From: Holophagae bacterium
GTDB lineage: Bacteria > Acidobacteriota > Holophagae > Acanthopleuribacterales > Acanthopleuribacteraceae
NCBI GenBank assembly: GCA_030429565.1
Contig: JAUIFE010000037.1
Span: 1-64,000 of the forward strand
Length of the DNA: 64,000 nt
Direction: 5' to 3'
The first letter of the stretch is position 1. Every line of letters starts with the position of its first letter. Below, in pieces: positions 48,564 through 58,486 of the stretch. The notes under the pieces are model-generated. The model saw only the letters and a list, made by a program, of their open reading frames with translations, was not told where the DNA came from and made no database searches. Position numbers and translations under genes: made by a program.

Positions 48564-49194
48564 CTTTCGTTTTCGGGCACCCACCCAAAACCTTCGCACT
48601 AAAAAAACCACAACCCACCAAACAAATCACCAATCATCAACAAATAAGCCTTACTTAATTCTCAAAGATTCATCTAAATTCATCGAGCAACTTCTAGAAA
48701 TTTATGAGAAGCGCTAGCTCTAAGAAAAAGTGCAGACGGGAAAAGCGGGCTGTCTCATATATCACATGTCAACTGTGAGAAAAATCCTGTCTTCGCGCTA
48801 AAAACCTCCCTATAATGGCCATTGTCGGGTGGCACGATCCCTGACCCTCAACTCTGATGAACAGCGCCCCTCCCCCTTCTTGTGGTCACGGCAGTCGGTT
48901 GTTTATCGCAACGAATCTAGTGACTTTGGCAAAACGAACCGCTTCGGCCGTTTTTTTTGTCAGATTCTATGACACGAAAAGGGTCGGATTCCCGCTATTA
49001 TCCTCGGGTTATGTCGTCGACAGGCTCATCCGTTTCCAATTATTTCCGAGCTTTTCACCGAAATATACCGCTATCTCAACGGTTCATCTTCGGAACATAT
49101 AGTTAAAAATTTGTCGTCGGGCTCGCCCCGTGCGAAACGTCGCCCCTCCATCGGCGATGAAAACCAGCGACAGCTTCCATACCAATGATGGTTT

Positions 49195-49345
49195 TACCTA
49201 AACGGAGCAATTCGGGTAGATGAAATCGCGCAAATTTTGACGCAGGCCGCGTCAATCGTTGAAGCCAAACGTTTTAGAAAAAGCACCGGCGCACTGGCAA
49301 GTACGACGAGGGCTTTCGTAAAACAATGCTAATAAACAGCTTGTG
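49195..49345. repeat. Diverged copy of the 3911-4129 element
   Basis: It begins CCTAAACGGAGCAATTCGGG and continues ATGAAATCGCGCAAATTTTG, aligning with the left end and first half of the element, including ACTGGCAAGTACGACGAG. The right terminal repeat is not recognisable. Confidence 0.65.
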
Positions 49346-49680
49346 CCTAATCAACCCCAAAAACTCGCTTCGTTGAGGTTTTATCGGCGCCGTTCGCGGC
49401 GGTCCGTTCATCACCTTTGTCTTTTCCATTTCAGTTGATCGCCATTATTTGGCACAAAGTTCCCATTCACGAGTCCAGTTTATTCATAGCGAGTGGAACA
49501 CCTGCTGGTGTTTCTCAATCTATTGCTATGTCTTTTTTCACCCTTTACTCACAATTCATTTTTTTCAAATCCCAATAGTGGTCCCTGTGTTTCTATTCAA
49601 GGCACACAATGCCTTCCCATGCCCAAAAGGCACATTCACAGTCACTATTGGCATCCTCTCACCCAATAAGGAGCCTCCCC

Positions 49681-52600
49681 TTGTACCGTATTGGACTGTT
49701 ATCCTTTTCTCTGTGCCTGTGGTTCGCCTTTTTGTCGCCACTCGACGCCGCTGAACGCAACACCATGACGTTCAGCAATCTGCTACCCCATTGGTCGCAC
49801 AACACCGCCGACCGCCTCGAGTTACCGGATTATGATCGCGACGCCCAACTCACCGTCTTAGATCTGATCGCCCACCGTTCACGCGGCTCGCTCGGCCCGG
49901 GTTTGCTCGGCCGTTACACCAGCTTTCAAAACGGCGATGATTCGCAAAGCCCGACTTTGCCACTGTTGTCAGGTTCGTCGCACCCCGTTGACATTGTCGA
50001 TGTCGCCGCCACGCTCAACCACACCCCTTACCAACCGGACCAGCCGACCTTCCTCAACAGTGGCTTGCACCACAGCTTTAACGTCGCCTTTGAAGGCTTG
50101 CTGTACGTACCCGAAACCGCCCAGTACAACCTCATTTTGGCCGAAGGTGACGCCGCGCGGCTTATCATCGACGGCCAGGTTCACATTCACTACGATGGCG
50201 GCTCCCGTTTTGGCGACGTCTCCCTCAGGCTGCGCAAAGGATTTGTGCCGATTCGGGTCGATTACCTCAATCGCTCGCAAAGCGATGCCGGCTTTGTCTT
50301 GGCCTGGCGCTCGACCGGCCAAGTCATCGGTCCTGATAACCAGGTGATTGCCGCACCTTATCTTTGGCACCATCACACGACCGACGCCAACGTCGATAGC
50401 CGCCTGCACGTCGCCTTCGATCCCGGCCACGCGAGCCGCGTTACCGGTACCAAACTCACTTTAAAGGCGCGCCTGTATGGGCCGGAAACCCAGTTCCGTT
50501 TTTGGTTGGGCGACGAGGAAATCCGCGTTTCCGACGGTACCATCCACCACAACGTCCAATTGCTGCCGGGTTTGAACCACCTGCCCTGGCGCGCCCTAGC
50601 GGGCACACGCCACACCCAAGGCGTGCTTACCCTTTACGCAGATCGCGGCCAGGCAGGCCACCCAGGTCTGGCCGCCATGTTTTATCCTGCCGGTGAAATC
50701 ACGGCGGACACCGTTGAAACATCGTCACTCCCCAGCCGCACTACCGTTTTGGACGGCTTAAACCTTGCCGCAGCACCCAACGGCTATCCCAACCTGGACG
50801 GCGGCACTGTCAACGGCGAACAAACGCTGTGGTTGCGCGGTCGCTTGTTGGTGGAAAAGAGCGGACGTCACACCTTTACCATGGCCGCTCCCAGCGCCGC
50901 ATCCTTCTACCTGAACGGCGGTCTGCTGCTCGCGACCGGCGAGAACCGCAACCAATTCAGCAAGGAACTCACCGCCGGCTACCACGACATCAGTATCGTT
51001 GTCGCCGCCCACCGTGACGCGCCCTCCGTAACCTTACAATGGCAGCCACCGGGGCGCCCCACCGCCGAGGACATCCCCGCACGGCTGTTAGGCCACCGTG
51101 ACGACCAGTGGATTCCCGCCGCCGACTTCGCCGCCAACAGCGGCCACCACGCCCGCATTGGCGGCGGCTTGGTTGCCGAATACTTATTTGAAGCCGACGC
51201 CCCCTTTGCCGACAGCGGTGCCTACGCCCTGGATTTGAAGCCGCTGCCACGCTGGCAAACACGTGACGGCGGCAGCTTGGCGGTCGCAACGCCCGGCCGA
51301 CTCACCGACCGTCGTCTCGGCACCCATTTCCTTAAAGCCGCCACTGAAATGCGCGCCTTCACCATTGAATGGGATTGGTTTCACCGCACCGCCGAGGACG
51401 GCCAGCAACAGTTCTACCGCGTCAACTTTCGCAAAACCGACGATCCCATCTTTTACGCCTACGCCTACCTCGACCGTTTTGCTTTTTACTTCATGGGCGA
51501 ACGCTTCAACTTCCCCGTCGATTTAATTGAAGACCGTCGCTATCACGCCGTCGTAACTTGGGACGGCGACGCGCTGCACACCTACCTCAACGGCGAACAC
51601 CTCACCAGCACCCGCATTCACGCGGCCGACTTTAACCAAAACCTGGCCACGGAAAGTGACTTCATCATCGGCGACCATCGTGGCCGACCATTTCGCGGCA
51701 CCCTCAATGCACTGGCCCTTTACGACCGCGCCCTCGATGATGCCGAGGTCTATACCAACTTCGAAGCCAATCGCCGCATGCGCCGCATCAGCGCACGGCC
51801 CGCCACCGCTGAATCCTTTACCGTCATCCCACGCGGCACCGACGCCGCCACACTGGACCAGGCTGTTCACGTGCTCAACCGCGTGGCCATGGGCGTGACG
51901 CCCGAGAGCCTGCACGAAATCCTGACCGTCGGGGTTGAAACCTGGCTGGAACGACAGCTCCAACCCGCGACCATCCCCCAATCCGCTCTTGTCGACCAAC
52001 TCGCGTCGCGTTATCGGCCCGAGCAAAGCGCCGCCAACCTGGAAGCCTGGTTCGCCGCCCGGTTGGTTCACTCGGAGCGACGCTTGGAAGAAGTGATGAC
52101 TTGGTTTTGGGAAAATCACTTCAACACCGACCTCACCAAAACGCTGGATCACCGCGAGGAATACGCCGAAAACCAGCGCTTCCGCCGGCACGCGCTCGGG
52201 AACTTCGGCGATCTGCTGCAAGCCTCGGCCTTGAACTACCCGATGATCACCTACCTCGACGGCACCACCAACGTCGCCGGCGCCCCCAACGAAAACTACG
52301 CCCGCGAAATCCTCGAATTGCACAGCTTTGGCGAAGACAACGGCTACACCTATGCCGATATCGTTGCCGCCGCTCGTATCTTCACCGGCTGGACCCAACG
52401 CGGTCGCGCCTACGACTTCCGGCCGGGGCACCACGACTACGGCACCAAAGAACTGCTCGGCTTGCGTTTCGACCAACGCCAAGGTCAAACCGAAGGCTTA
52501 ATTCTCATCGACCACATTGCACGCGCCCCCGAAACCGCGTCCTTCATCAGCACCAAGTTATGTCAGGTATTCATTGCCGATGAGCCGCCACAAGATGTGG

Positions 52601-53184
52601 TTGACGCCGCCACCGCCGCCTTTATCGCCTCCGACGGCGACATGCGCCGCGTCCTGCGCACCATTCTCTTTCACGACCGGTTTCTCAATGATCCCGCCTA
52701 CCGCAACAACAAATTGAAAACGCCGCTTGAGTTTGTCGTCTCGATGGTTCGCGTCGGTGGCGGCGACGACCTGCTCACCTACCGCGCCTCAATGCAACAC
52801 ATGGGCATGCAACTCTTCCATTACCCCTACCCCACCGGCTACCCCGAAACCGCCGTCCACTGGCTGACCACCAACGCCGTTTACCACCGCTGGCAAATGG
52901 TCAACCAATTCTGCAGCGGCCACCGTCTTGCCGATCAGCCCGCCCTCGACCTCGAGGGTTACGCACGTCGCTACGGATTGGTTGATGCCGAAAGCGCGCT
53001 GGATTTCCTCGAAGCCCTGTTCGGCGCGGGTCCCGATCTGCGCGCCAAGCTGGCGCCGCTGTTGCGCGACCAACAACACCGCGACCTCGACTTACGCGAA
53101 CCCGAACAAGAAGCTCGCTTCCTGGCGGGTTTGGGCCAAGCCATGAACTACTTCCTGCGCACGCCGCGTTTCCAACACCAATAA
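49681..53184 (+). CDS. Large exported PA14/LamG/DUF1800 protein, copy 2
   Basis: 1167 residues, paralogous to 43331-46891 over its whole length. The signal peptide is YRIGLLSFSLCLWFAFLSPLDA. The calcium-loop segment is degraded here (DYDRDAQLTVLDL). Two PA14-like domains, a LamG domain and a DUF1800 domain follow, with the same motifs (EVMTWFWENHFNTDL, NYAREILELHSFGEDNGY). The start was set to TTG at 49681, because AAGGAG lies eight bases upstream and this gives a clean signal peptide; the upstream ATG at 49609 would add 24 residues with no family support. Confidence 0.87.
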   Translation: MYRIGLLSFSLCLWFAFLSPLDAAERNTMTFSNLLPHWSHNTADRLELPDYDRDAQLTVLDLIAHRSRGSLGPGLLGRYTSFQNGDDSQSPTLPLLSGSSHPVDIVDVAATLNHTPYQPDQPTFLNSGLHHSFNVAFEGLLYVPETAQYNLILAEGDAARLIIDGQVHIHYDGGSRFGDVSLRLRKGFVPIRVDYLNRSQSDAGFVLAWRSTGQVIGPDNQVIAAPYLWHHHTTDANVDSRLHVAFDPGHASRVTGTKLTLKARLYGPETQFRFWLGDEEIRVSDGTIHHNVQLLPGLNHLPWRALAGTRHTQGVLTLYADRGQAGHPGLAAMFYPAGEITADTVETSSLPSRTTVLDGLNLAAAPNGYPNLDGGTVNGEQTLWLRGRLLVEKSGRHTFTMAAPSAASFYLNGGLLLATGENRNQFSKELTAGYHDISIVVAAHRDAPSVTLQWQPPGRPTAEDIPARLLGHRDDQWIPAADFAANSGHHARIGGGLVAEYLFEADAPFADSGAYALDLKPLPRWQTRDGGSLAVATPGRLTDRRLGTHFLKAATEMRAFTIEWDWFHRTAEDGQQQFYRVNFRKTDDPIFYAYAYLDRFAFYFMGERFNFPVDLIEDRRYHAVVTWDGDALHTYLNGEHLTSTRIHAADFNQNLATESDFIIGDHRGRPFRGTLNALALYDRALDDAEVYTNFEANRRMRRISARPATAESFTVIPRGTDAATLDQAVHVLNRVAMGVTPESLHEILTVGVETWLERQLQPATIPQSALVDQLASRYRPEQSAANLEAWFAARLVHSERRLEEVMTWFWENHFNTDLTKTLDHREEYAENQRFRRHALGNFGDLLQASALNYPMITYLDGTTNVAGAPNENYAREILELHSFGEDNGYTYADIVAAARIFTGWTQRGRAYDFRPGHHDYGTKELLGLRFDQRQGQTEGLILIDHIARAPETASFISTKLCQVFIADEPPQDVVDAATAAFIASDGDMRRVLRTILFHDRFLNDPAYRNNKLKTPLEFVVSMVRVGGGDDLLTYRASMQHMGMQLFHYPYPTGYPETAVHWLTTNAVYHRWQMVNQFCSGHRLADQPALDLEGYARRYGLVDAESALDFLEALFGAGPDLRAKLAPLLRDQQHRDLDLREPEQEARFLAGLGQAMNYFLRTPRFQHQ

Positions 53185-53198
53185 TAGGAGCCACTCCC

Positions 53199-54446
53199 AT
53201 GAATCGACGTCAATTCTTACAACGCGGCGCCGCCGCTTTCAGTGCCGCCATGGCAACACCTCTGTGGCTGCGCGGGAACGACCAAGCCGGTCCCAATCAC
53301 GGCCGCAAACTACTGGTCATTTTTCAACGAGGCGGCAACGACGCCGTCAATACCCTGGTGCCGGTGGGGAATCGCGCCGAGTACGAGCGCTACCGCGCCG
53401 GCCGCCCCAACTTACACCTGCCGCAACAAGATCTGCTCTCATTGCAAACCACCGACTACTTCGGCTTCCACCCCAGCCTGGCGCCGATGGCCGATTTAAT
53501 CAACAACGGTCGGGTTTCTTGCATCCAGGCCGTCGGTTATCCCAACATGAACACCTCGCACTTCGTCAGCCAGGCCTATTGGGAAACCGGTGATCCCGCC
53601 AACCGTCACGGTGCCGGTTGGTTGAATCGCTACCTGCACACCACCTACCCGGGTCAACCGCTGCGCGCGCTGATGATCGACAAAACCATGGCGCAAATGA
53701 TGAGCGGGACCTACACCGTCCCCGTCAGCGAGAACTTCGGCGCCTTCGCCATGCCGGTCCCGCAAAACGGCAACGCCTACTTTGGCGAGCTCATGCGCGA
53801 CCTTGCCCAAAGCGGGCCCTACGGCGAAGACAAAGCACTGCGCGACACCACCCACCGCTTGTTAACCATGTTTGACAATTTCGCTGATCGCGACCTCGGC
53901 GACTACCAACCCGCCGCTGGTGCAACTTACCCAAACAGCGATTTTGGTCAACGCCTGAAACACGCCGCACAAATGCTGAAAGACGAACCCAGCAAGCTGA
54001 ATGTTGAAGCCGTCATGGTCAACCAAAGCAACTACGACCACCACAGCGGCCAAATTGGCGACAATGTACGCGAAGGCGCCCACGCCGATCTGCTTTATGA
54101 ATTGGCGCAAGGGATCCAAGCCGTCACCACCGACATGGGTACAGCCGCCGATAGACTCTTGATTCTGGTTGTCAGTGAATTCGGCCGCACGCTGCGTGAA
54201 AACGGCAGTCGCGGCACCGACCACGGCGGCGGCGCACTGTCCATGCTCATCGGCGCAGGCGCGACCGGCGCGGTTCTCAACGGCGGCGACGACTGGCCGG
54301 GAATGACCGACCACAAACTGCCGTGGGTTACCGATTACCGCGACATTTACTGGGAAATTCTCGAACGCTGGCTCGGTGCCAATCCCGCCGCGTTGCGCGC
54401 AGCCTTGCCAAACTTCTCGCCAACGCCGCTTAATGTGCTCGCTTAA
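53199..54446 (+). CDS. DUF1501 family protein, copy 2
   Basis: 415 residues starting MNRRQFLQRGAAAFSAAMATPLWL, a Tat-type signal. It is paralogous to 46904-48169 with matching motifs (LLVIFQRGGNDAVNTLVP, YPNMNTSHFVSQAYWETG, VVSEFGRTLRENGSRGTDHGG). It lies 14 bp after its DUF1800 partner with TAGGAG before the ATG. The stop overlaps that of the convergent Nudix gene, so no room remains for a separate terminator. Confidence 0.92.
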   Translation: MNRRQFLQRGAAAFSAAMATPLWLRGNDQAGPNHGRKLLVIFQRGGNDAVNTLVPVGNRAEYERYRAGRPNLHLPQQDLLSLQTTDYFGFHPSLAPMADLINNGRVSCIQAVGYPNMNTSHFVSQAYWETGDPANRHGAGWLNRYLHTTYPGQPLRALMIDKTMAQMMSGTYTVPVSENFGAFAMPVPQNGNAYFGELMRDLAQSGPYGEDKALRDTTHRLLTMFDNFADRDLGDYQPAAGATYPNSDFGQRLKHAAQMLKDEPSKLNVEAVMVNQSNYDHHSGQIGDNVREGAHADLLYELAQGIQAVTTDMGTAADRLLILVVSEFGRTLRENGSRGTDHGGGALSMLIGAGATGAVLNGGDDWPGMTDHKLPWVTDYRDIYWEILERWLGANPAALRAALPNFSPTPLNVLA

Positions 54447-55132
54447 ATTTCGAAATTGAAACCACGGTCCACCAGGGCTTCGTATTTGGCGCGGTCGAAC
54501 TCGTATAGTTTGGCCGCGCGATGTGCCACTTGTTTTTCCGTTTCGCCGGTATCGATCAACAATCCCATCGATTGGATCTTCTTGCGGAAGTTACGCTTAT
54601 CCAACTTCTTCTCGAGCACGACCTCGTATAGGTGCTGCAGTTGCGACAACTTAAAACGCGTCGGCAGCAACTCAAAACCAATCGGCTGGTAGCGCACCTT
54701 GCCCTTGAGACGCGTGATCGCCGTCTCCAAAATCTCGTGGTGGTCGAAGGCCAATTGCGGGTGGTTCCGCAACGAGAACCAAGCCGTTTCTTCAGCATCG
54801 CCCGAGGCTCGCAACGCCGTGCCCTGCATCTTTACCAAAGCGTAATAAGCTACCGAAATGACGCGTGTGCGCGGGTCGCGGTCTACCCGACCAAAGGTAA
54901 AAAGCTGTTCTAAAAAGAGATCAGATAACCCCGTTTCCTCTTCCAGCTCGCGCCGTGCCGCCTCTTCCAGCGACTCCTCCATGCGCACAAATCCTCCGGG
55001 CAGGGCCCATTGCCCGCGAAACGGTTCCAGCAAACGCTTCACCAACAAAATTTTGAGATCACCCTCGTCTAAACCAAACACAACACAGTCGACGGTAACG
55101 GACGGTCGCGGGAACTCATAGCTGTAGGTCAT
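54443..55132 (-). CDS. NrtR-like Nudix regulator
   Basis: 229 residues. An N-terminal Nudix domain has the box GFVRMEESLEEAARRELEEE then TGL, matching GX5EX7REUXEEXGU. A C-terminal winged helix follows (about 150-225; FELLPTRFKLSQLQHLYEVV, RNFRKKI). NrtR proteins are repressors of NAD metabolism genes that bind ADP-ribose derivatives through the Nudix fold. Here the Nudix catalytic acids look intact, so hydrolase activity is possible. No NAD gene is adjacent. The ATG at 55132 follows GAGGTA; an upstream start is less likely. Confidence 0.85.
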   Translation of the reverse strand: MTYSYEFPRPSVTVDCVVFGLDEGDLKILLVKRLLEPFRGQWALPGGFVRMEESLEEAARRELEEETGLSDLFLEQLFTFGRVDRDPRTRVISVAYYALVKMQGTALRASGDAEETAWFSLRNHPQLAFDHHEILETAITRLKGKVRYQPIGFELLPTRFKLSQLQHLYEVVLEKKLDKRNFRKKIQSMGLLIDTGETEKQVAHRAAKLYEFDRAKYEALVDRGFNFEI

Positions 55133-55701
55133 GCTACCTCGATTCAATCAATCAAATTAGGCCCAACCCCATTCATATGGCAGATGTCGGCCAAAGCGCC
55201 GACACCCATCCGTTTACGATGCAAACCCATAGGCACGCGACCTTGGACACAAGCGAAAACCTTAAAAGCACGCTGCTTAGCGGCATTATTAAGATAAATC
55301 AGCCGAGAGACTTGGCCAACATCGCCGCCAAAAGTCGCACCTGTTCGATAGGGCCGTTCGGCTACTGAGTGTAAATCTTACATTAAATGGACACCGGTCC
55401 CCAACCAAAACGACCGCTTTGTCGTTAATTGGCCTCCGCCATCAAGGTAACGTCAAACAGGCGTTGGCGGTCTGCGCCGTCAAAAGGCCGTGTTAAAAAG
55501 CGCCGGTACCAACCGGCGCGGCCCTATTGCAGCATTTTTCCTTCCCAAAAGCCTTTCGCAAAACAGATGGTTCTTGGGAAGGAAAAATGTCCTTCGTCTA
55601 ACACGACATGTGCAGCGGCCGCACAGGCCGAAAGGGTGCACTGAAGACTTAACCCACCCACGAACAACCAGGAAAACCATTCGCGGCTTATATCAACCAG
55701 C
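55133..55701. other. Intergenic region with a strong inverted repeat
   Basis: 569 bp without a supported gene. It holds the 16-bp inverted repeat at 55533-55589 and a short GC palindrome near 55500-55519. Confidence 0.5.
55533..55589. repeat. Perfect 16-bp inverted repeat hairpin
   Basis: CATTTTTCCTTCCCAA at 55533-55548 is perfectly complementary to 55574-55589, with a 25-nt loop. It lies 110 bp downstream of a PLP enzyme stop. It lacks a terminal T tract on either strand, so it is a weak fit to a terminator and may be a small element or structured RNA. Confidence 0.6.
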
Positions 55702-57252
55702 TTAGGTGTAGGCATTCACCGCCGCCGTTTCACCGGCGACCCCCTCAAACACCGCCGCCTCTATCGGCGCAACCTCAAGCGCCTCCGAAAAACGCGCCCA
55801 CAATGTATCCAACGATTCCAAACCGACCGACACGCGGATCAGGTGCGCATTCACCCCACAAGATGCCGCCCATGCCAACTCGTGGTAGTGGGCCAACAAG
55901 GTGTAGGGGCATACCAAGGTAAAGTTCGTGCCCAAACTCGGACCTTTGCACAACTGTAACCGGTCGTAAAACTGCGGCGCATTCACCGCTCCGTCGACCA
56001 ACTCCAGCGAGAACAAACCGCCGAACCCTGGCTCGGCGCTGCGACAATAGCGGGTGTAGGTCTCGCGACAGGTCAGCGACGGATAATGAACCGCCGCCAC
56101 TTTGGGATGCGCCGCCAACCGTTCGCACAAAACACGGGTCGTTTCACTTACGCGCGCAAAACGCTCGCGGAAATCGGCACCGTAGGTCTGCAAACGCACG
56201 GCATCGCCTGGCCACAAGTTGTCCTCGTAGCGATGTTCCGATTGCCGGCGCAGCGGTTCGTACAATGGGCTGTCAGGATTCAAAACCAGCGCGCCGCCCA
56301 TGACGTCGCCCGCGCCGCTGAAGTACTTCGTTAGACTCACCACCGCCACATCAGCATGCGGGAAGGGATTGAGGTTCGCGAAACAGTCGAGCGTCACATC
56401 GACCACCAACGGAATCCGGCCGCCGCGACAAGTCGTTCCGACGCGCGCCAAATCCACCATCGTTAATAACGGGTTGGCTGGACACTCGGTAAATACCGCG
56501 CCAATCTCGTCACGCGCCGTCGCCGCCTCGAGCCGCTCCAAATCGGCGGCGTCGCCGCGTGGCAAAAACACCACGCCCGCCCCCAGCTTCTCTTGCACCT
56601 TGAGCGTATCGACGTACGGAAAACCCAACTGACAGGATTCGCGACCCGGTGCCAGGGCCGCGGCAACCCGATGCGCAAAGGCCACCGCCGCCATTCCCGT
56701 TGGGAACAGCAACACGTCGTGCGCCGCAACACCGGCCAGCTCGGCCAACTGCGCACGCAAGGCCGTTTTAGCCTGAGTTCCGGCACCGTAGGGTACCGTC
56801 GCACCGGTTAAAACCTGTTCCGCCCAGCGCGAGCTGACGATATCGCCCGTATGCTGCCAAAAACTTTTGACCACGTCGTAGTGAGCCGCGTCGCAGAGCA
56901 GCGCGTGAATCGTTCCAAAACCCGTATCCACCACGCGCGAGTCGGCGCCAACCCGCCGCTGTAGATACTCACGCGCACGCCGCGCCACCGCCGCCGAGGG
57001 AAAGGCAAACACCGCCTCGCACGAGGTTGCCCATTCCTGGGCGATGTGGTGGTTCAAGCGTTGTACCAACGGGTGGATCACGAAACGTGGGTAGCCACAG
57101 GCAAGTGCGTCCAACACCCGTTGTTCGCCTTCCTCGTAGCCGACCACATCGCGCCAGCGCGGCATCGTGACCGACACCGCGTGGCCCGAATCGGGCAGTG
57201 GTAATCCCAGGTCGCTCTCGCGCCAACTAGGTGAGGTGATAAGATCGCGCAT
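55702..57252 (-). CDS. Cystathionine gamma-synthase-like PLP enzyme (long form)
   Basis: 516 residues of the Cys/Met-metabolism PLP family. The cofactor lysine is Lys309 in SLTKYFSGAGDVMGG. Other family elements are VLLFPTGMAAVAFAHRV, FTECPANPLLTMVDL and VVDVTLDCF. It carries an extra ~140 residues before the fold, as in the longer cystathionine gamma-synthase-like proteins. Its substrate (gamma- or beta-substituted homoserine/cysteine) cannot be fixed by eye. The start overlaps the end of the upstream family member by 26 bp, with TAGGAG before the ATG, so they are coupled. Confidence 0.85.
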   Translation of the reverse strand: MRDLITSPSWRESDLGLPLPDSGHAVSVTMPRWRDVVGYEEGEQRVLDALACGYPRFVIHPLVQRLNHHIAQEWATSCEAVFAFPSAAVARRAREYLQRRVGADSRVVDTGFGTIHALLCDAAHYDVVKSFWQHTGDIVSSRWAEQVLTGATVPYGAGTQAKTALRAQLAELAGVAAHDVLLFPTGMAAVAFAHRVAAALAPGRESCQLGFPYVDTLKVQEKLGAGVVFLPRGDAADLERLEAATARDEIGAVFTECPANPLLTMVDLARVGTTCRGGRIPLVVDVTLDCFANLNPFPHADVAVVSLTKYFSGAGDVMGGALVLNPDSPLYEPLRRQSEHRYEDNLWPGDAVRLQTYGADFRERFARVSETTRVLCERLAAHPKVAAVHYPSLTCRETYTRYCRSAEPGFGGLFSLELVDGAVNAPQFYDRLQLCKGPSLGTNFTLVCPYTLLAHYHELAWAASCGVNAHLIRVSVGLESLDTLWARFSEALEVAPIEAAVFEGVAGETAAVNAYT

Positions 57253-58486
57253 AAGCTCCTACCCTTTCAAAGCCGGCTTCCAAGTCGGCCAGTAAATCGT
57301 CCAGTTCTTCGATACCCACGCTAAACCGCACCACCGCATCGGTAATGCCCACCTTCTCGCGCACTTCGCGCGGAACCGACGCGTGCGTCATCGAGGCCGG
57401 GTGGCAGATCAACGATTCTACGCCGCCCAAACTCTCCGCCATCTTAAAGAATTGCAATTGTTGTAAGAACTCACGGGTTTTTTCCAAAGGCAGCCCCAAG
57501 TCGGCTACGACAATGCCCGAACCGCCACCGCGCATTTGCCGGCACGCCAGCATGTAATCGGGATGCGACGGAATCCCCGGATAACGCACCCATTTAATCC
57601 CTTCACGGTTCTCTAAATACTCCGCCAGCCCGCGTGCATTGGCCTGGTGCTGCTTCATGCGCAACGACAAGGTTTTCACGCCGCGCGTGATGAGCCAGGT
57701 ATCGAACGGCGAAGGGTTCAGGCCCAGTGCTTTTTGGGCAAAGACCAACTCTTCCGCCCATTTGGGATCGTTGGTGCAAACCACGCCACCCAGACAATCG
57801 GAGTGGCCGTTAATGTATTTTGTCGTACTCGACAGCGACAAGTGTGCGCCCAGCGCCAGTGGTTGCTGTGTGTAGCCACTGGCAAAGGTGTTGTCCACCA
57901 ACAGGCTGGCGCCAATGCGGTGACAGTGGACCGCCGCCCGTTCGATATCAATAATTTTGAGCAGTGGGTTGGTTGGCGATTCCAGCCACACCAAGCGCGG
58001 TTTTAAGGTCTCAATTTGAATGAAGTTCTTTTCATCGGTGAAGTCCAGATAGGTGACGTTCACACCGAACTTCTTAAAGACGCGATCGAACAAGCGAAAA
58101 GTACAGCCGTACACGTTTTCTTCGGCCAACACCAAGTCGCCCGATTGCAGCGTTGAAACCACTGCCGTAATCGCCGCCACACCGCTGGAGAAGACGGTCG
58201 CGTATTCGGCTTTTTCCAACGATTGCAAAACACTTTCCAGGTTGCGGAAGTTGGGGTTACCGCTGCGGGTGTAGTCGAACCCGCCCGAGTTACCGTACTC
58301 AAAGGTGGAGGTCGCGTAAATCGGCGGGGTCACCGCGCCGGTTTGATCGCGGTATTCGCCGCCGTTGTGAATCGAACGCGTGGCAAAACCCGTCGCCTCA
58401 CGGCTGCGATGCGGGTCGATGTTGCTACAGCGGTAAGGAAAGGCCTGATCGCTTTCGGGGAAAAGCTCGTTAAAATCTCGGCTCAT
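57227..58486 (-). CDS. Cystathionine gamma-synthase/lyase (MetB/MetC type)
   Basis: 419 residues. The PLP lysine is Lys223 in SLSSTTKYINGHSDCLGG. Other motifs are ATRSIHNGGEYRDQTGAVTPPI, STFEYGNSGGFDYTRSGNP, VWLESPTNPLLKIIDI and VDNTFASGYTQQPLALGAH. It would catalyse gamma-replacement or elimination on O-acyl-homoserine or cystathionine in methionine/cysteine metabolism. The length is typical of the family. The ATG at 58486 follows GAGGA by six bases; frames further upstream lack family sequence. First gene of a two-gene operon. Confidence 0.9.
   Translation of the reverse strand: MSRDFNELFPESDQAFPYRCSNIDPHRSREATGFATRSIHNGGEYRDQTGAVTPPIYATSTFEYGNSGGFDYTRSGNPNFRNLESVLQSLEKAEYATVFSSGVAAITAVVSTLQSGDLVLAEENVYGCTFRLFDRVFKKFGVNVTYLDFTDEKNFIQIETLKPRLVWLESPTNPLLKIIDIERAAVHCHRIGASLLVDNTFASGYTQQPLALGAHLSLSSTTKYINGHSDCLGGVVCTNDPKWAEELVFAQKALGLNPSPFDTWLITRGVKTLSLRMKQHQANARGLAEYLENREGIKWVRYPGIPSHPDYMLACRQMRGGGSGIVVADLGLPLEKTREFLQQLQFFKMAESLGGVESLICHPASMTHASVPREVREKVGITDAVVRFSVGIEELDDLLADLEAGFERVGAYARSYHLT

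Larger units (their letters stand above)
48260..49680. other. 1.4-kb intergenic region with degraded repeat copies
   Basis: No supported gene. Partial copies of the RT-interrupting element lie at 48379-48563 and 49195-49345. A TATAAT hexamer at 48811 has only a poor -35 match. The region separates the two DUF1800-DUF1501 pairs and looks like decayed sequence of lower GC content. Confidence 0.55.

Noticed and set aside
48811..48816. TATAAT hexamer as a promoter
   Set aside because: The -35 region at proper spacing is a poor match and no gene starts within 850 bp downstream.
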